Source of the DNA: Bacteroides zhangwenhongii
GTDB lineage: Bacteria > Bacteroidota > Bacteroidia > Bacteroidales > Bacteroidaceae
DNA: 64,000 bases
Assembly (NCBI RefSeq): GCF_009193325.2
Contig: NZ_CP059856.1
Span: 1,302,001-1,366,000, forward strand
Reading direction: 5' to 3'
The first letter of the stretch is position 1, and the number at the start of each line of letters is the position of its first letter. The translations under genes were made by a program, and so were the position numbers. Of this stretch, positions 1 to 8,591 are shown piece by piece. The notes beneath the pieces were generated by a model. The model did not search any database. It was given only the letters and a program-made list of their open reading frames with translations, and was not told the origin of the DNA.

Positions 1-994
1 CGGTCGTAAGTGGGAGTTTACATTTACTACACTGGTCACGTTCGGAGGGGCTTTCTTTGCTTCTTTTCCATTGTTTTATAGTACAAGTTTCGGTGGAGCT
101 TATTGGCTTTGGATGATTATTCTTTTCAGCTTTGTATTGCAGGCTGTCAGTTATGAATTTCAGAGCAAGGCGGGAAATCTGTTGGGCAAAAAGACATATC
201 AGACTTTTCTGGTGATTAATGGAGTAGTAGGGCCGTTGTTGCTTGGCGGAGCTGTGGCGACTTTCTTCACAGGTTCCGATTTCTATATCAATAAAGCTAA
301 TATGACGGATACTGTTATGCCGGTAATCAGTCATTGGGGGAATGGCTGGCATGGATTGGATGCACTGACAAATATCTGGAATGTTATTCTTGGATTAGCA
401 GTATTCTTCCTTGCCCGTGTGCTGGGTGCGCTTTACTTCATTAATAATATTGCGGACAAGGAACTGACGGATAAATGTCGTCGTGCGGTGCAGAATAATA
501 CGATTCTGTTTCTTGTATTCTTCTTGACATTTGTGATTCGTACATTGGTTTCTGATGGCTTTGCCGTGAATCCGGATACACAGGAGGTTTATATGCAACC
601 TTTTAAATATTTCATGAACTTTATCGAAATGCCCGTAGTTTTGATCTTATTCCTGATAGGAGTGGTGTTGGTACTCTTCGGTATTGGCAAGACGTTGCTT
701 AGAAAGACTTTTGATAAGGGTATCTGGTTTACAGGAATTGGGACGGTATTGACTGTTTTGTCCTTGCTGTTGGTGGCAGGATATAATAATACTGCTTATT
801 ATCCGTCTTATACGGACCTGCAAAGCTCATTGACTTTGGCTAACAGTTGTTCTAGTGAGTTTACTTTAAAGACGATGGCCTATGTTTCTATACTTGTCCC
901 GTTTGTGATAGCTTATATATTCTATGCTTGGCGTAGTATCGACCGTCATAAGATAACGGAAAAAGAGATGGACGAGGGAGGACACTCTTATTAA
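1..994 (+). CDS. cydB: Cytochrome bd ubiquinol oxidase subunit II, 5' end missing
   Basis: Membrane subunit of the bd-type quinol oxidase, which reduces O2 to water with electrons from quinol. The reading frame is open from base 2 and continues off the left edge, so the start codon lies outside the window; about 330 residues are visible and end at the TAA at 992-994. Several hydrophobic helices are seen, with a polar loop and the family-like stretches GRKWEFT, FYSTSFGGAYWLWM and NIWNVILGLAVFFLARVLGA. cydA is expected just upstream. A strong hairpin terminator follows at 1022-1069. Identification rests on recognised family sequence; haem ligands sit mainly in CydA and cannot be judged here. 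Confidence 0.92.
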   Translation, partial: GRKWEFTFTTLVTFGGAFFASFPLFYSTSFGGAYWLWMIILFSFVLQAVSYEFQSKAGNLLGKKTYQTFLVINGVVGPLLLGGAVATFFTGSDFYINKANMTDTVMPVISHWGNGWHGLDALTNIWNVILGLAVFFLARVLGALYFINNIADKELTDKCRRAVQNNTILFLVFFLTFVIRTLVSDGFAVNPDTQEVYMQPFKYFMNFIEMPVVLILFLIGVVLVLFGIGKTLLRKTFDKGIWFTGIGTVLTVLSLLLVAGYNNTAYYPSYTDLQSSLTLANSCSSEFTLKTMAYVSILVPFVIAYIFYAWRSIDRHKITEKEMDEGGHSY

Positions 995-1026
995 GTTGAG
1001 AGTTGAAAGTTGAGAATTGAGAGTTG
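992..1026. repeat. Degenerate heptad-like repeat after cydB
   Basis: Immediately after the cydB stop the sequence repeats a GTTGAGA-like word: GTTGAGA, GTTGAAA, GTTGAGA, ATTGAGA, GTTGG. It runs straight into the left arm of the terminator. Comparable short intergenic repeats of other words occur at 47056-47090 and 49615-49642. Function unknown. Confidence 0.6.
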
Positions 1027-1069
1027 GCTGCGCAATAGTAATATTATTGCGCAGCCGACTTTTTGTTTT
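1022..1069. terminator. Terminator between cydB and the convergent dehydrogenase
   Basis: A 16-bp stem (1022-1037 with 1045-1060, one G-U pair, core GGCTGCGCAATA) with a 7-nt loop is followed by TTTTGTTTT. It lies between convergent genes. The T-run is on the plus strand, so it primarily terminates cydB. Confidence 0.88.
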
Positions 1070-1108
1070 AATGTCGGACTGGATAGAAAAACGGTTTTTT
1101 ATTCTTAC

Positions 1109-2062
1109 CTATTTGACTACATTTTCCGGTGTTCCGGCGATGTATGCTTGTAGATTGCTGATTGCAATGTTCATCAATCTTTCGCGGGCTTCTAGGGTTG
1201 CCCATGCAATATGTGGAGTGATGTAACAGTTCTTGGCTGTCAGCAACGGGTTATCAGCATGGGGAGGTTCGGTTGAGAGTACGTCTACTCCTGCTGCAAA
1301 AATCTTACCACTGTTCAGAGCATCTGCCAAATCTTGTTCATTGATTAGCGGTCCGCGCCCGGTATTGATTAAGATAGCTGTTGGCTTCATCATGGCAAGA
1401 CGACGGGCATTAACCATCTCATGTGTCTCCGGAGTAAGCGGGCAATGTAAACTGATAATATCACATTCGCTGAAAAGTTGGTCTAAATCCATCTTCTTGA
1501 TTTCAGGTGGTAACTGGAAATGAGACTTTGAAGTCAACGCATACACTTGCATACCAAAACCTATGGCAACACGTGCTGTTGTATATCCGGTATTTCCCAA
1601 TCCGACCAGACCTATTTTCTTATCTCTCAATTCTATCAGCGGCGTGTCCCAGAAACAGAAATCTTTGCTGTTCGTCCAACGGCCTTTATGCACTTCTTCC
1701 GAATGGTGTTGCACTTGCTGGCTGATATTCAATATGTGCGCAAATACCATTTGGGCAACGGAAGCTGTACTGTATGAAGGTATGTTAGTGACAACAATAC
1801 CCCGTTCTTTAGCTGCAACTGTATCAACTACATTGTATCCGGTAGCTAATACACCGATATATTTCAATTCGGGCAGTGCAGCCATGTGCTCTGCATTAAT
1901 GATTACTTTATTAGTCAGGAGTACTTCAGCTCCGGCTGCACGTTCTAATACTTCTTCGGGAGCAGTACGGTCGTAAATCACGCATTCTCCTAAGGCTTTT
2001 ATCCCTTCCCAAGACAAGTCGCCGGGATTGGCTGCAAAACCATCTAAAATAATAATTTTCAT
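1109..2062 (-). CDS. D-2-hydroxyacid dehydrogenase (glycerate dehydrogenase-like)
   Basis: 317 aa, the usual length for NAD(P)-dependent D-isomer 2-hydroxyacid dehydrogenases, which interconvert 2-keto acids and D-2-hydroxyacids in the cytosol. The nucleotide-binding motif GLGNTG is at residues 154-159. The expected catalytic set is present: Arg236 in NTGRGP, Glu265 in STEPP and His284 in TPHIAWA. Bacteroides homologues are often annotated as glycerate (hydroxypyruvate) dehydrogenase, but substrate cannot be read from sequence. The ATG at 2062 is 23 bp after the rarA stop on the same strand, so the gene is probably the last of a DUF5686-rarA-dehydrogenase operon. It is distinct from the SerA-type enzyme at 55.5 kb. 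Confidence 0.88.
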   Translation of the reverse strand: MKIIILDGFAANPGDLSWEGIKALGECVIYDRTAPEEVLERAAGAEVLLTNKVIINAEHMAALPELKYIGVLATGYNVVDTVAAKERGIVVTNIPSYSTASVAQMVFAHILNISQQVQHHSEEVHKGRWTNSKDFCFWDTPLIELRDKKIGLVGLGNTGYTTARVAIGFGMQVYALTSKSHFQLPPEIKKMDLDQLFSECDIISLHCPLTPETHEMVNARRLAMMKPTAILINTGRGPLINEQDLADALNSGKIFAAGVDVLSTEPPHADNPLLTAKNCYITPHIAWATLEARERLMNIAISNLQAYIAGTPENVVK

Positions 2063-2085
2063 TTCGATTTTATATTAATAATATG

Positions 2086-3363
2086 TTATACGTCTTTTTT
2101 GAACTTGTCTCCCCACAGTTGTATCATCCGTTCGGCATGTTTCTGTTCTGCCGGATTATTCTGCGGTTTCCAGATACGTTTGTCTTTCAATTCGTCCGGA
2201 AGGAACTGTTGTTTCACAAAATTCCCTTCATAATTGTGAGCATACTTGTACTCTTGTCCATAGCCTAATTGCTTCATCAGCTTCGTAGGTGCATTGCGCA
2301 AGTGTAATGGGACAGGTAGATTACCTGTCGAGCGAACCAACTCCAGTGCATCATTAATGGCATTATACGCTGAATTGCTCTTAGGGCTGGTTGCCAGATA
2401 TATGGTTGTTTCAGCTAAAGGAATTCTTCCTTCGGGCCATCCGATTTTCATCAATGTATCGAAACAGGCATTAGCAAGAAGCAAGGCATTGGGATTTGCC
2501 AAGCCGATATCTTCAGAGGCCGAAATAACCAGTCGGCGGGCAATGAAAGCCGGATCTTCACCGCCTTCCACCATACGGGCAAGCCAATAGATTGCTCCGT
2601 CCGGATCACTGCCGCGAATAGACTTGATGAAGGCTGAGATAATATCATAATGCATTTCCCCGTCTTTATCGTATGCCAACGGGTTTTGTTGTAATCGTTC
2701 GGTCACCATTTCATCAGTGATCACAACGGTGTCTTCAGCTTCGGATTCAACGACCAGCTCTAATATATTAAGGAGTTTGCGTGCGTCTCCACCGGAGAAA
2801 CGCAGCATGGCAGTTGTTTCTTTTAGTTCGATTTTACGTTCTTTCAGTACAGTATCCGTAGTGATGGCACGTTGCAGGAGTTCCAGCAAATCTTCCTTCT
2901 CCAGCGATTTGAGTACATAGAGCTGGCAGCGGGACAGAAGCGGACGGATAACCTCGAACGACGGATTTTCCGTTGTTGCTCCGATCAGTGTGACGGTTCC
3001 GTTCTCTACAGCTCCCAACAAAGAATCCTGTTGTGATTTACTGAATCGATGGATTTCATCGATGAATAGTATAGGGCTGGACTGGGAGAAGAATCGGTTG
3101 CTTTTGGCACGGTCTATCACTTCACGCACATCCTTTACCCCCGAAGTCACTGCGCTTAAAGTATAAAACGGGGTTTCCAGCTTATTGGCAATGATTTGTG
3201 CCAATGTAGTTTTGCCTACTCCGGGAGGTCCCCAGAGGATAAAGGAGGAGATGCGTCCTGCGTCAATCATCTTTCGCAAGATAGCACCCGGTCCTACTAA
3301 ATGTTTCTGACCGATATATTCGTCTAATGTTTTGGGGCGTAATCGCTCTGCTAAAGGTTGCAT
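2086..3363 (-). CDS. rarA: Replication-associated recombination protein A (AAA+ ATPase)
   Basis: 425 aa cytosolic AAA+ ATPase of the RarA/MgsA/WRNIP1 family, which acts at stalled replication forks and is related to clamp loaders. Visible motifs are Walker A GPPGVGKTT near residue 45, Walker B ILFIDEIHRF near residue 100, sensor-1 GATTENPSFE, the arginine-finger segment RPLLSRCQ, and the C-terminal MgsA-type domain (NALLLANACFD, GWPEGRIPLAE, ATSPKSNSAY). Length and architecture are normal. It begins 5 bp after the stop of the upstream DUF5686 gene, so the two are very likely co-transcribed; the functional link is unclear. Confidence 0.95.
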   Translation of the reverse strand: MQPLAERLRPKTLDEYIGQKHLVGPGAILRKMIDAGRISSFILWGPPGVGKTTLAQIIANKLETPFYTLSAVTSGVKDVREVIDRAKSNRFFSQSSPILFIDEIHRFSKSQQDSLLGAVENGTVTLIGATTENPSFEVIRPLLSRCQLYVLKSLEKEDLLELLQRAITTDTVLKERKIELKETTAMLRFSGGDARKLLNILELVVESEAEDTVVITDEMVTERLQQNPLAYDKDGEMHYDIISAFIKSIRGSDPDGAIYWLARMVEGGEDPAFIARRLVISASEDIGLANPNALLLANACFDTLMKIGWPEGRIPLAETTIYLATSPKSNSAYNAINDALELVRSTGNLPVPLHLRNAPTKLMKQLGYGQEYKYAHNYEGNFVKQQFLPDELKDKRIWKPQNNPAEQKHAERMIQLWGDKFKKDV

Positions 3364-3368
3364 AATTC

Positions 3369-5945
3369 TTAGAATGCCATTAATACCATGAAGCGGACAC
3401 CGTTTTTATTGATACCCGGATTATCACGGTAGGTGAAACGATGTACATATTCAATGTGCAGCAACTTGAATATATTATAGATACCCACACTTGCTTCAAC
3501 ATACGGAATCTTCGGATCCATGACAAAACTAGTAAATTTTCCATCACGCATCGGGAAGCGGAACAAATCGGGGTTGCTGCTTTTGAACGGATTGTTTTTG
3601 TCTGTCAGAGTACCCCATAAGGCACGGACCCGGAACATTTCCCTCCATTTCAGATTCTTGATAAGGGGAATACGATTGAATAGTTTGCCATTCATATCGT
3701 AAGACAATGAAACTGAAGCGAAACGGTCGTTCAAGAACTCCATATTATTAATAAGGTTGAACGTCTCGCGTTGGGTGATGTATGATAAGTTGGCTTCCGG
3801 CAGAATCAGTAACGGGAAAGGAACGGTGTTCCACTCGGCCCCTGCCTTTATACTGCAATCTATCTTTCCCCACGAAGATGGAAGCCAGAAACGTTTCCAT
3901 ACACTCGCTTCCGTACGGTTGAAACTATATTCGCCGCCCAACACTCCTTTGAATCCCATGGCATGAGTGAGTGTGAAGATAGGAGCGTCCAATGACACGG
4001 GGATACGACGCTGTTTGGAGTTGACAAATGATTCGCCCGGAGCATAGCGTAGTGTCAGGCTTGCTTCGGCAGTAGTGACGTCATGCACACGGGTTTGTGC
4101 GGCATCGTTACGCAAATACTCCAATTTTCCGGCAGGCTCGTCGTTACGGTGGCGGAGCATTGCTTTTATACCGAATCCTGTAAGTGTTTCAAGTTCATAG
4201 TTGATGGTAGCATCGCGCATATACGACATTTGGTCTACTGTCGTTGTTTTTAATGAAAGGAAAATGTTATCTTTATCTGTAAACAGGAATTTATCCATCG
4301 GAGACATTACATCATAACTGTAAGTTGCCGAGATATAATGCTTCGGGAACTCCCAAACCACATAATCGCGTTTGTTGAATGAATATGTCAGTGTTCCGCT
4401 GTATTTCCATCGTTTATCTTTCAGACCGTAGGCTCCATAGCCGTTCAAGAACCAGTGTTTGTTGAGATGAGCTGTTGTCATGCCACTTAACCGAAAACGG
4501 GTTCCATCAATATAGTTGCTCGAAATCATCGTATTGATAGGACCTATGTCCACTTTACTCGGATGTTTCTTGCTCCCTGTTTCTACAAAGTTTTCGATCA
4601 CAGCTTTCGCACCGAAGATGATATACTTAAATCCCGGAATCTGTTCGAGTCTGTTGACGAATACATCCATTGTGCTTTCTGTTTTCGTCAGTGGTACTTG
4701 GCGAACACTAGCCCAGTATTCATCGCTTTTCGAGAGCATATCGGCTTCTTTTATCACACTGCCTTTCAAACGGAAAAGCCGTTGCTCTATAGGGTCGAAC
4801 TTATAATTGCTATATTTTGTAGTCCGCTCTACCTGCAATCCCCCCACCGTTTTGTTTGAACTCCACGAGAGATCTACGGTCATATCGTCATCTGCCAATA
4901 CCCAATTACCATTTGGTAGTTGTTCATACTGTTGGACGATATCCATACGGTTCACAAAATTGACTCCGGTCTTTTTAGGCAGGTTCATTGTACATTTCTG
5001 GACAGCATAGGTAGAATCTTTCAATACATAGAGATGTCCCGTAAATCCGAAATCCTGCGAATTCTGTGGAACAAATGTCAGATGTACGCATTCGCGCTTG
5101 TCCACCATCAACGTATCCATCAGATAATACTTATAAAAAGAAATCGCATTGCTACCTATAGGACTGACGAAACGCTGCTGAAGCAGACGGATCTCGTCAT
5201 CATAGATGTTGATATCTGCAAAGACGTCCTTCAATACAGTGCCGAGCATATCTCCTGTAGAGAAGAATTCTTCGATACCATTGGAGTTTTTTCCTTTGAT
5301 AATCGTTTTCTTACTTTCGGGATTTTTGCGGAAGATGGTTTGTGAAGCCGTTTCTTGTACAGAGATCGGGAGAATCAATTTATTGGTAGTTTCCGACACT
5401 TCTACCTGATCTCTAAGGAAAGAATATTTTTTGTAGATACCCTTCTCTAGTTTTTCCGGAGTAAGGTCATTGATAGACATTTTCATCTTTTCGTACTTAT
5501 CGTACTGATAATATTCGTTCACTTCGAGGGCTTGCGCCTTCTTATGTTCGATTACTTTCTTCATGAACTCCACTGCCGGATTGTTCTTGCGCGAATATTT
5601 CTCTTTCTTAGGCTTTACAACGACTTCATTCAGAATCACGTTATCCGGAGCCAACTGAACATTGACCGTCTGATTGCCATAGCTCACTTTTACTGTCTTA
5701 CTGATATAGCCCACTGCGGAAAATACAAGTGTCCCCCCGTTTCTACGGGCTTCGAGACTGTATTCTCCGTCAATATTGGTGATCGTACCCATATCCTTTT
5801 TTTCTTGGTAGTAAACAGATATATACATCAATGGCTCATGAGTCACCGAATCTGTAACTACTCCCTTTATCTGCTGCGCAAAAGCGTTTGAGGCCGCCAA
5901 TATGAGTAAGATCAGTATAAGTATTTTGCTATATCGTTGTTTCAT
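3369..5945 (-). CDS. DUF5686 outer-membrane protein with carboxypeptidase-regulatory-like domain
   Basis: 858 aa. The N-terminal signal peptide (MKQRYSKILILILLILAASNAFAQ) is followed by a carboxypeptidase-D regulatory-like beta-sandwich at about residues 25-110 (KGVVTDSVTHEPLMYISVY, with FSAVGY). The remainder resembles the DUF5686 family of Bacteroidota: a long periplasmic region, then beta-strand-rich sequence ending in aromatic Phe (FMVLMAF), as expected for an outer-membrane barrel. The regulatory-like domain is the type found at the N terminus of SusC proteins, but no TonB plug is seen. A consensus -7 box lies 20 bp upstream of the ATG. It leads the operon with rarA. The precise role is unknown. 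Confidence 0.85.
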   Translation of the reverse strand: MKQRYSKILILILLILAASNAFAQQIKGVVTDSVTHEPLMYISVYYQEKKDMGTITNIDGEYSLEARRNGGTLVFSAVGYISKTVKVSYGNQTVNVQLAPDNVILNEVVVKPKKEKYSRKNNPAVEFMKKVIEHKKAQALEVNEYYQYDKYEKMKMSINDLTPEKLEKGIYKKYSFLRDQVEVSETTNKLILPISVQETASQTIFRKNPESKKTIIKGKNSNGIEEFFSTGDMLGTVLKDVFADINIYDDEIRLLQQRFVSPIGSNAISFYKYYLMDTLMVDKRECVHLTFVPQNSQDFGFTGHLYVLKDSTYAVQKCTMNLPKKTGVNFVNRMDIVQQYEQLPNGNWVLADDDMTVDLSWSSNKTVGGLQVERTTKYSNYKFDPIEQRLFRLKGSVIKEADMLSKSDEYWASVRQVPLTKTESTMDVFVNRLEQIPGFKYIIFGAKAVIENFVETGSKKHPSKVDIGPINTMISSNYIDGTRFRLSGMTTAHLNKHWFLNGYGAYGLKDKRWKYSGTLTYSFNKRDYVVWEFPKHYISATYSYDVMSPMDKFLFTDKDNIFLSLKTTTVDQMSYMRDATINYELETLTGFGIKAMLRHRNDEPAGKLEYLRNDAAQTRVHDVTTAEASLTLRYAPGESFVNSKQRRIPVSLDAPIFTLTHAMGFKGVLGGEYSFNRTEASVWKRFWLPSSWGKIDCSIKAGAEWNTVPFPLLILPEANLSYITQRETFNLINNMEFLNDRFASVSLSYDMNGKLFNRIPLIKNLKWREMFRVRALWGTLTDKNNPFKSSNPDLFRFPMRDGKFTSFVMDPKIPYVEASVGIYNIFKLLHIEYVHRFTYRDNPGINKNGVRFMVLMAF

Positions 5946-5965
5946 AAACGTTCTTAGTAGGGCTG

Positions 5966-5973
5966 CAAAGTTA
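5966..5973 (-). promoter_or_regulatory. Bacteroides -7 box (TAACTTTG) for the DUF5686-rarA operon
   Basis: Read on the minus strand the box is TAACTTTG, an exact match to TAnnTTTG, about 20 nt before the ATG at 5945. No clear -33 TTTG was found. Confidence 0.6.
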
Positions 5974-6028
5974 ACAAATAACTCTGAGGATGGTTGAATA
6001 TATAACTTTTTTTACCCATCATTGTTGG

Positions 6029-7114
6029 TTATTTACTCGTAAGGATCTGTACGATACGCTCCGCTGTGCGCCCATCCCAACGTTCGGGAAGCTCGCCTCT
6101 TTTCCATTCGCCTTTCATTAATGTGTCCATTGCTTTGGCGAGAAGAACAGGATCTTCACCGACAAGTTCGTTTGTTCCCATCCGCCATGTTTCCGGATGT
6201 TCGGCGTATGTATTGAGTGTAATACATGGAATGCCTAAGAATGTCGCTTCTTCGGCTACATTGCCTGAATCCGTTATGATTCCTTTTGCCTTGTTTATCA
6301 GATAACCGAAAAACAGATAATTCTGAGGAGGCATGATATGCAGGTTCGGTGCTTCGATTCCTAATTCTTTAATGGCATTGCGTACATACGTGTGCATTGG
6401 AGCTACGATAGGCATACCGGCAGACTTTTCGATTAATGTTTGCAAAAGTTGTCGGAGATTCTCCTTATTATTGAGCAGTACACGCCGATTCAGGGTAAGT
6501 AGGAGATAATTACCTTCTTGCAGTCCCAATACGGAAAACCATATCGGCTTGAGTAACCGGTTTCTATTATATCGGATAGTATCTATGAGGATATTACCTA
6601 CATAATATACGTTTTCGTTTTCTGTTCCCGTCTGGTTCAGATTACGGTTGGCAACCATACCGGCAGTGAACAGATAGTCGGATAGCCCGTCTGTGATCAT
6701 ACGGTTTACTTCTTTCGGCATTTTCATGTCGAAGGAACGGGTTCCCGCCACCAGATGCGCCACTTTGATTCCTTGTTTTTTAGCGACGATGGCACAACTC
6801 ATCGTTGCTGTCAGATCATCCACTACAAGGACTACATGAGCAGGATTTTCGGTTAGTTCCTGTTCAAAAGCTATCATGATTCCGGCTGTCAAGCTCGTAG
6901 GATTGCTACTTTCCACTCCCAGATAAACATCGGGAGCTTTCATGTCGAGGTCCGAAAAGAGAGAAGCATCCAGACTTGTATCCTCTTTCTTGCCTGTATA
7001 TACCAATCGGTACGAGATACTTTTACCCAGCGCCCGTGCGGCTTCAATAGCGCGTGTAATGGGGGCTATCTTCATGAAATTGGGGCGTGCCCCGGCAACA
7101 ATTGTTATTTTCAT
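6029..7114 (-). CDS. UDP-N-acetylglucosamine 2-epimerase-like protein, divergent active site
   Basis: 361 aa, resembling non-hydrolysing UDP-GlcNAc 2-epimerases (WecB/MnaA), which make UDP-ManNAc for surface glycans. Fold landmarks are GARPNFMKIAP at residues 8-18, PKEVNR near 133-138, PQNYLFFGYL and ITDSGNVAEEA. Residues known to matter in WecB appear altered: the usual HVEAGLRT reads HLVAGTRS (Val122 in place of Glu), the usual GHRRE reads TLNRR (Asn209 in place of His), and DSGG reads DSGN. A UDP-sugar-binding protein of changed activity is therefore possible. Upstream is a consensus -7 box and the divergent TRIC gene. Family assignment is firm; epimerase activity is not. Confidence 0.8.
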   Translation of the reverse strand: MKITIVAGARPNFMKIAPITRAIEAARALGKSISYRLVYTGKKEDTSLDASLFSDLDMKAPDVYLGVESSNPTSLTAGIMIAFEQELTENPAHVVLVVDDLTATMSCAIVAKKQGIKVAHLVAGTRSFDMKMPKEVNRMITDGLSDYLFTAGMVANRNLNQTGTENENVYYVGNILIDTIRYNRNRLLKPIWFSVLGLQEGNYLLLTLNRRVLLNNKENLRQLLQTLIEKSAGMPIVAPMHTYVRNAIKELGIEAPNLHIMPPQNYLFFGYLINKAKGIITDSGNVAEEATFLGIPCITLNTYAEHPETWRMGTNELVGEDPVLLAKAMDTLMKGEWKRGELPERWDGRTAERIVQILTSK

Positions 7115-7148
7115 ACTGTTTCTATCTTATTCGGTTTAATTCGTGAAG

Positions 7149-7156
7149 CAAAAGTA
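7149..7156 (-). promoter_or_regulatory. -7 box (TACTTTTG) for the WecB-like gene
   Basis: Minus-strand TACTTTTG fits TAnnTTTG, 35 nt before the ATG at 7114. A weaker plus-strand box, TTACTTTG at 7180-7187, could serve the divergent TRIC gene. Confidence 0.55.
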
Positions 7157-7206
7157 CATTTTCTTACGGAATTTATTCGTTACTTTGCATACAAAATAAC
7201 AAATAT

Positions 7207-7830
7207 ATGCCCACATTCGTTCAAATTCTTGATTTTATAGGCACATTTGCCTTTGCCATCAGTGGTATCCGGCTTGCGTCGGCTAAGCGTTTCGACTGGT
7301 TTGGAGCCTATGTTGTAGGTCTTGCTACTGCGATCGGTGGTGGTACTATCCGTGATGTTCTGCTTGATGTTACTCCCGGCTGGATGACAAATCCTATTTA
7401 TCTGATATGTACGGGACTTGCTTTGCTGTGGGTTATTTGTTTCGGCCGTTGGCTGATCCGGCTCAATAATACCTTCTTCATTTTTGATACTATCGGGCTC
7501 GCTTTGTTCACTGTGGTAGGTGTGGGAAAAAGTATCGCTTTGGGATACCCTTTTTGGGTAGCTATCATTATGGGTAGTATAACGGGAGCAGCCGGTGGGG
7601 TGATTCGTGATGTGTTTATCAATGAGATCCCCCTCATCTTCCGAAAAGAAATTTATGCGATGGCCTGTGTGGTAGGAGGCATTGCCTATTGGATTTGTGA
7701 CCTAGTAGGGATCGAATCATACGGTTGTCAGCTGATAGGCGGATTAGTAGTCTTTCTAACCCGCATCTTAGCTGTGAAATATCATATTTGCCTGCCTATA
7801 TTAAAAGGGGGAGAAGAGGGGGAAGACTAG
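7207..7830 (+). CDS. Trimeric intracellular cation (TRIC/UPF0126) channel family protein
   Basis: 207 aa inner-membrane protein built of two related halves, each with three predicted helices. The glycine-rich motif appears twice: GGGTIRDVLL near residue 46 and GAAGGVIRDVFINE near residue 132. That duplication is the hallmark of the UPF0126/YadS family, the prokaryotic TRIC K+-permeable channels. The second copy carries the family-like NEIPLIFRKEIYA. Length is typical. It is divergent from the WecB-like gene and convergent with DUF4251, whose stop lies 1 bp beyond this stop. The physiological ion in Bacteroides is not known. Confidence 0.88.
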   Translation: MPTFVQILDFIGTFAFAISGIRLASAKRFDWFGAYVVGLATAIGGGTIRDVLLDVTPGWMTNPIYLICTGLALLWVICFGRWLIRLNNTFFIFDTIGLALFTVVGVGKSIALGYPFWVAIIMGSITGAAGGVIRDVFINEIPLIFRKEIYAMACVVGGIAYWICDLVGIESYGCQLIGGLVVFLTRILAVKYHICLPILKGGEEGED

Positions 7831-7831
7831 G

Positions 7832-8323
7832 CTAATCTTCCATCTCCAGTTCGCCTTGGAAACTGATAGACTGACGGTTCTGCATATTCACATTGATGCT
7901 TGCCTCACCATTCGTATATACTTTGGCTCTGAATTCATATCTGTCTTCCGGATTCCGGGCAACGAATTCGATAACGGCATTTCCTTTTTTATCCATTTTC
8001 ATATCATATTCTTTAAGGGGAGCTCTGAAATTGAGTCCGTCACCTCCACCATACGGGATACTGTAGGCCCGTCCGAAATAAGGCAAGTAGGAGATAACCG
8101 AGTCATTTCTGATTTCCAATGAGTAGGGAGATGTCAAGGGAATGGAGCGCCCGCGCATCGGCATGGCGGTCCTGACATCTATCTTGTAATTCTCAGAAGC
8201 GATGAGCTTCTTGACAGCTTCTTTTTTCTGCTCTTTCTTCTCTTGTTTACTTTGAGCGGAAAGGGTAGGGAGTCCCACTAGCAAGGCTAGCAATAACATA
8301 AAGATTTGTTTCTTCTTTTTCAT
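7832..8323 (-). CDS. DUF4251 secreted/periplasmic protein
   Basis: 163 aa with a signal peptide (KKKKQIFMLLLALLVGLPTLSAQ), then a basic/acidic stretch rich in Lys and Glu (about residues 25-42), then a beta-rich domain with SPYSLEIRNDSVISYLPYFG and PYGGGDGLNF. These features match the DUF4251 family of Bacteroidales. No catalytic motif is visible and no function is assigned. A consensus -7 box lies 36 nt upstream. It is divergent from the ECF sigma gene across a 268-bp region with operator-like repeats. Confidence 0.82.
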   Translation of the reverse strand: MKKKKQIFMLLLALLVGLPTLSAQSKQEKKEQKKEAVKKLIASENYKIDVRTAMPMRGRSIPLTSPYSLEIRNDSVISYLPYFGRAYSIPYGGGDGLNFRAPLKEYDMKMDKKGNAVIEFVARNPEDRYEFRAKVYTNGEASINVNMQNRQSISFQGELEMED

Positions 8324-8358
8324 ATCAATTGTATTTAGGTTGATATAAGTATAACAAC

Positions 8359-8366
8359 CAAATTTA
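8359..8366 (-). promoter_or_regulatory. -7 box (TAAATTTG) for DUF4251
   Basis: The minus strand reads TAAATTTG, an exact TAnnTTTG match, 36 nt upstream of the ATG at 8323. Confidence 0.55.
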
Positions 8367-8440
8367 CTAAAAAGTCGGGAACTCCTCTGTTTTCTTTAAT
8401 GAAAATTAAATAGAAAATTCGGCTTTTCCCCGATTTGCAC

Positions 8441-8485
8441 CACCCAAAAACTATCAAAAAGCACCTAAAAACTATCATTTGATAG
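8441..8485. promoter_or_regulatory. Paired direct repeats and dyad upstream of ECF sigma gene
   Basis: Two 16-bp direct repeats, CACCCAAAAACTATCA (8441-8456) and CACCTAAAAACTATCA (8462-8477), start exactly 21 bp apart. The second copy runs into a perfect dyad, CTATCA-TT-TGATAG (8472-8485). Two-turn spacing and 106-bp placement ahead of the sigma-factor start suggest an operator, but no regulator is identified. Confidence 0.5.
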
Positions 8486-8591
8486 AATTTCCCCTCATAA
8501 ATAACGGAAATTACCCTTCCGAAGAGGAAAAATACCTTTAAACTTGCAAACATCGAGAAAAACGAATATTAACCATTAAAACCTTTAAAGT

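Noticed and set aside
1109..2062. Second phosphoglycerate dehydrogenase (SerA)
   Set aside because: The gene at 55.5 kb adjoins serC and is the better SerA; this one groups by eye with glycerate/hydroxypyruvate dehydrogenases.
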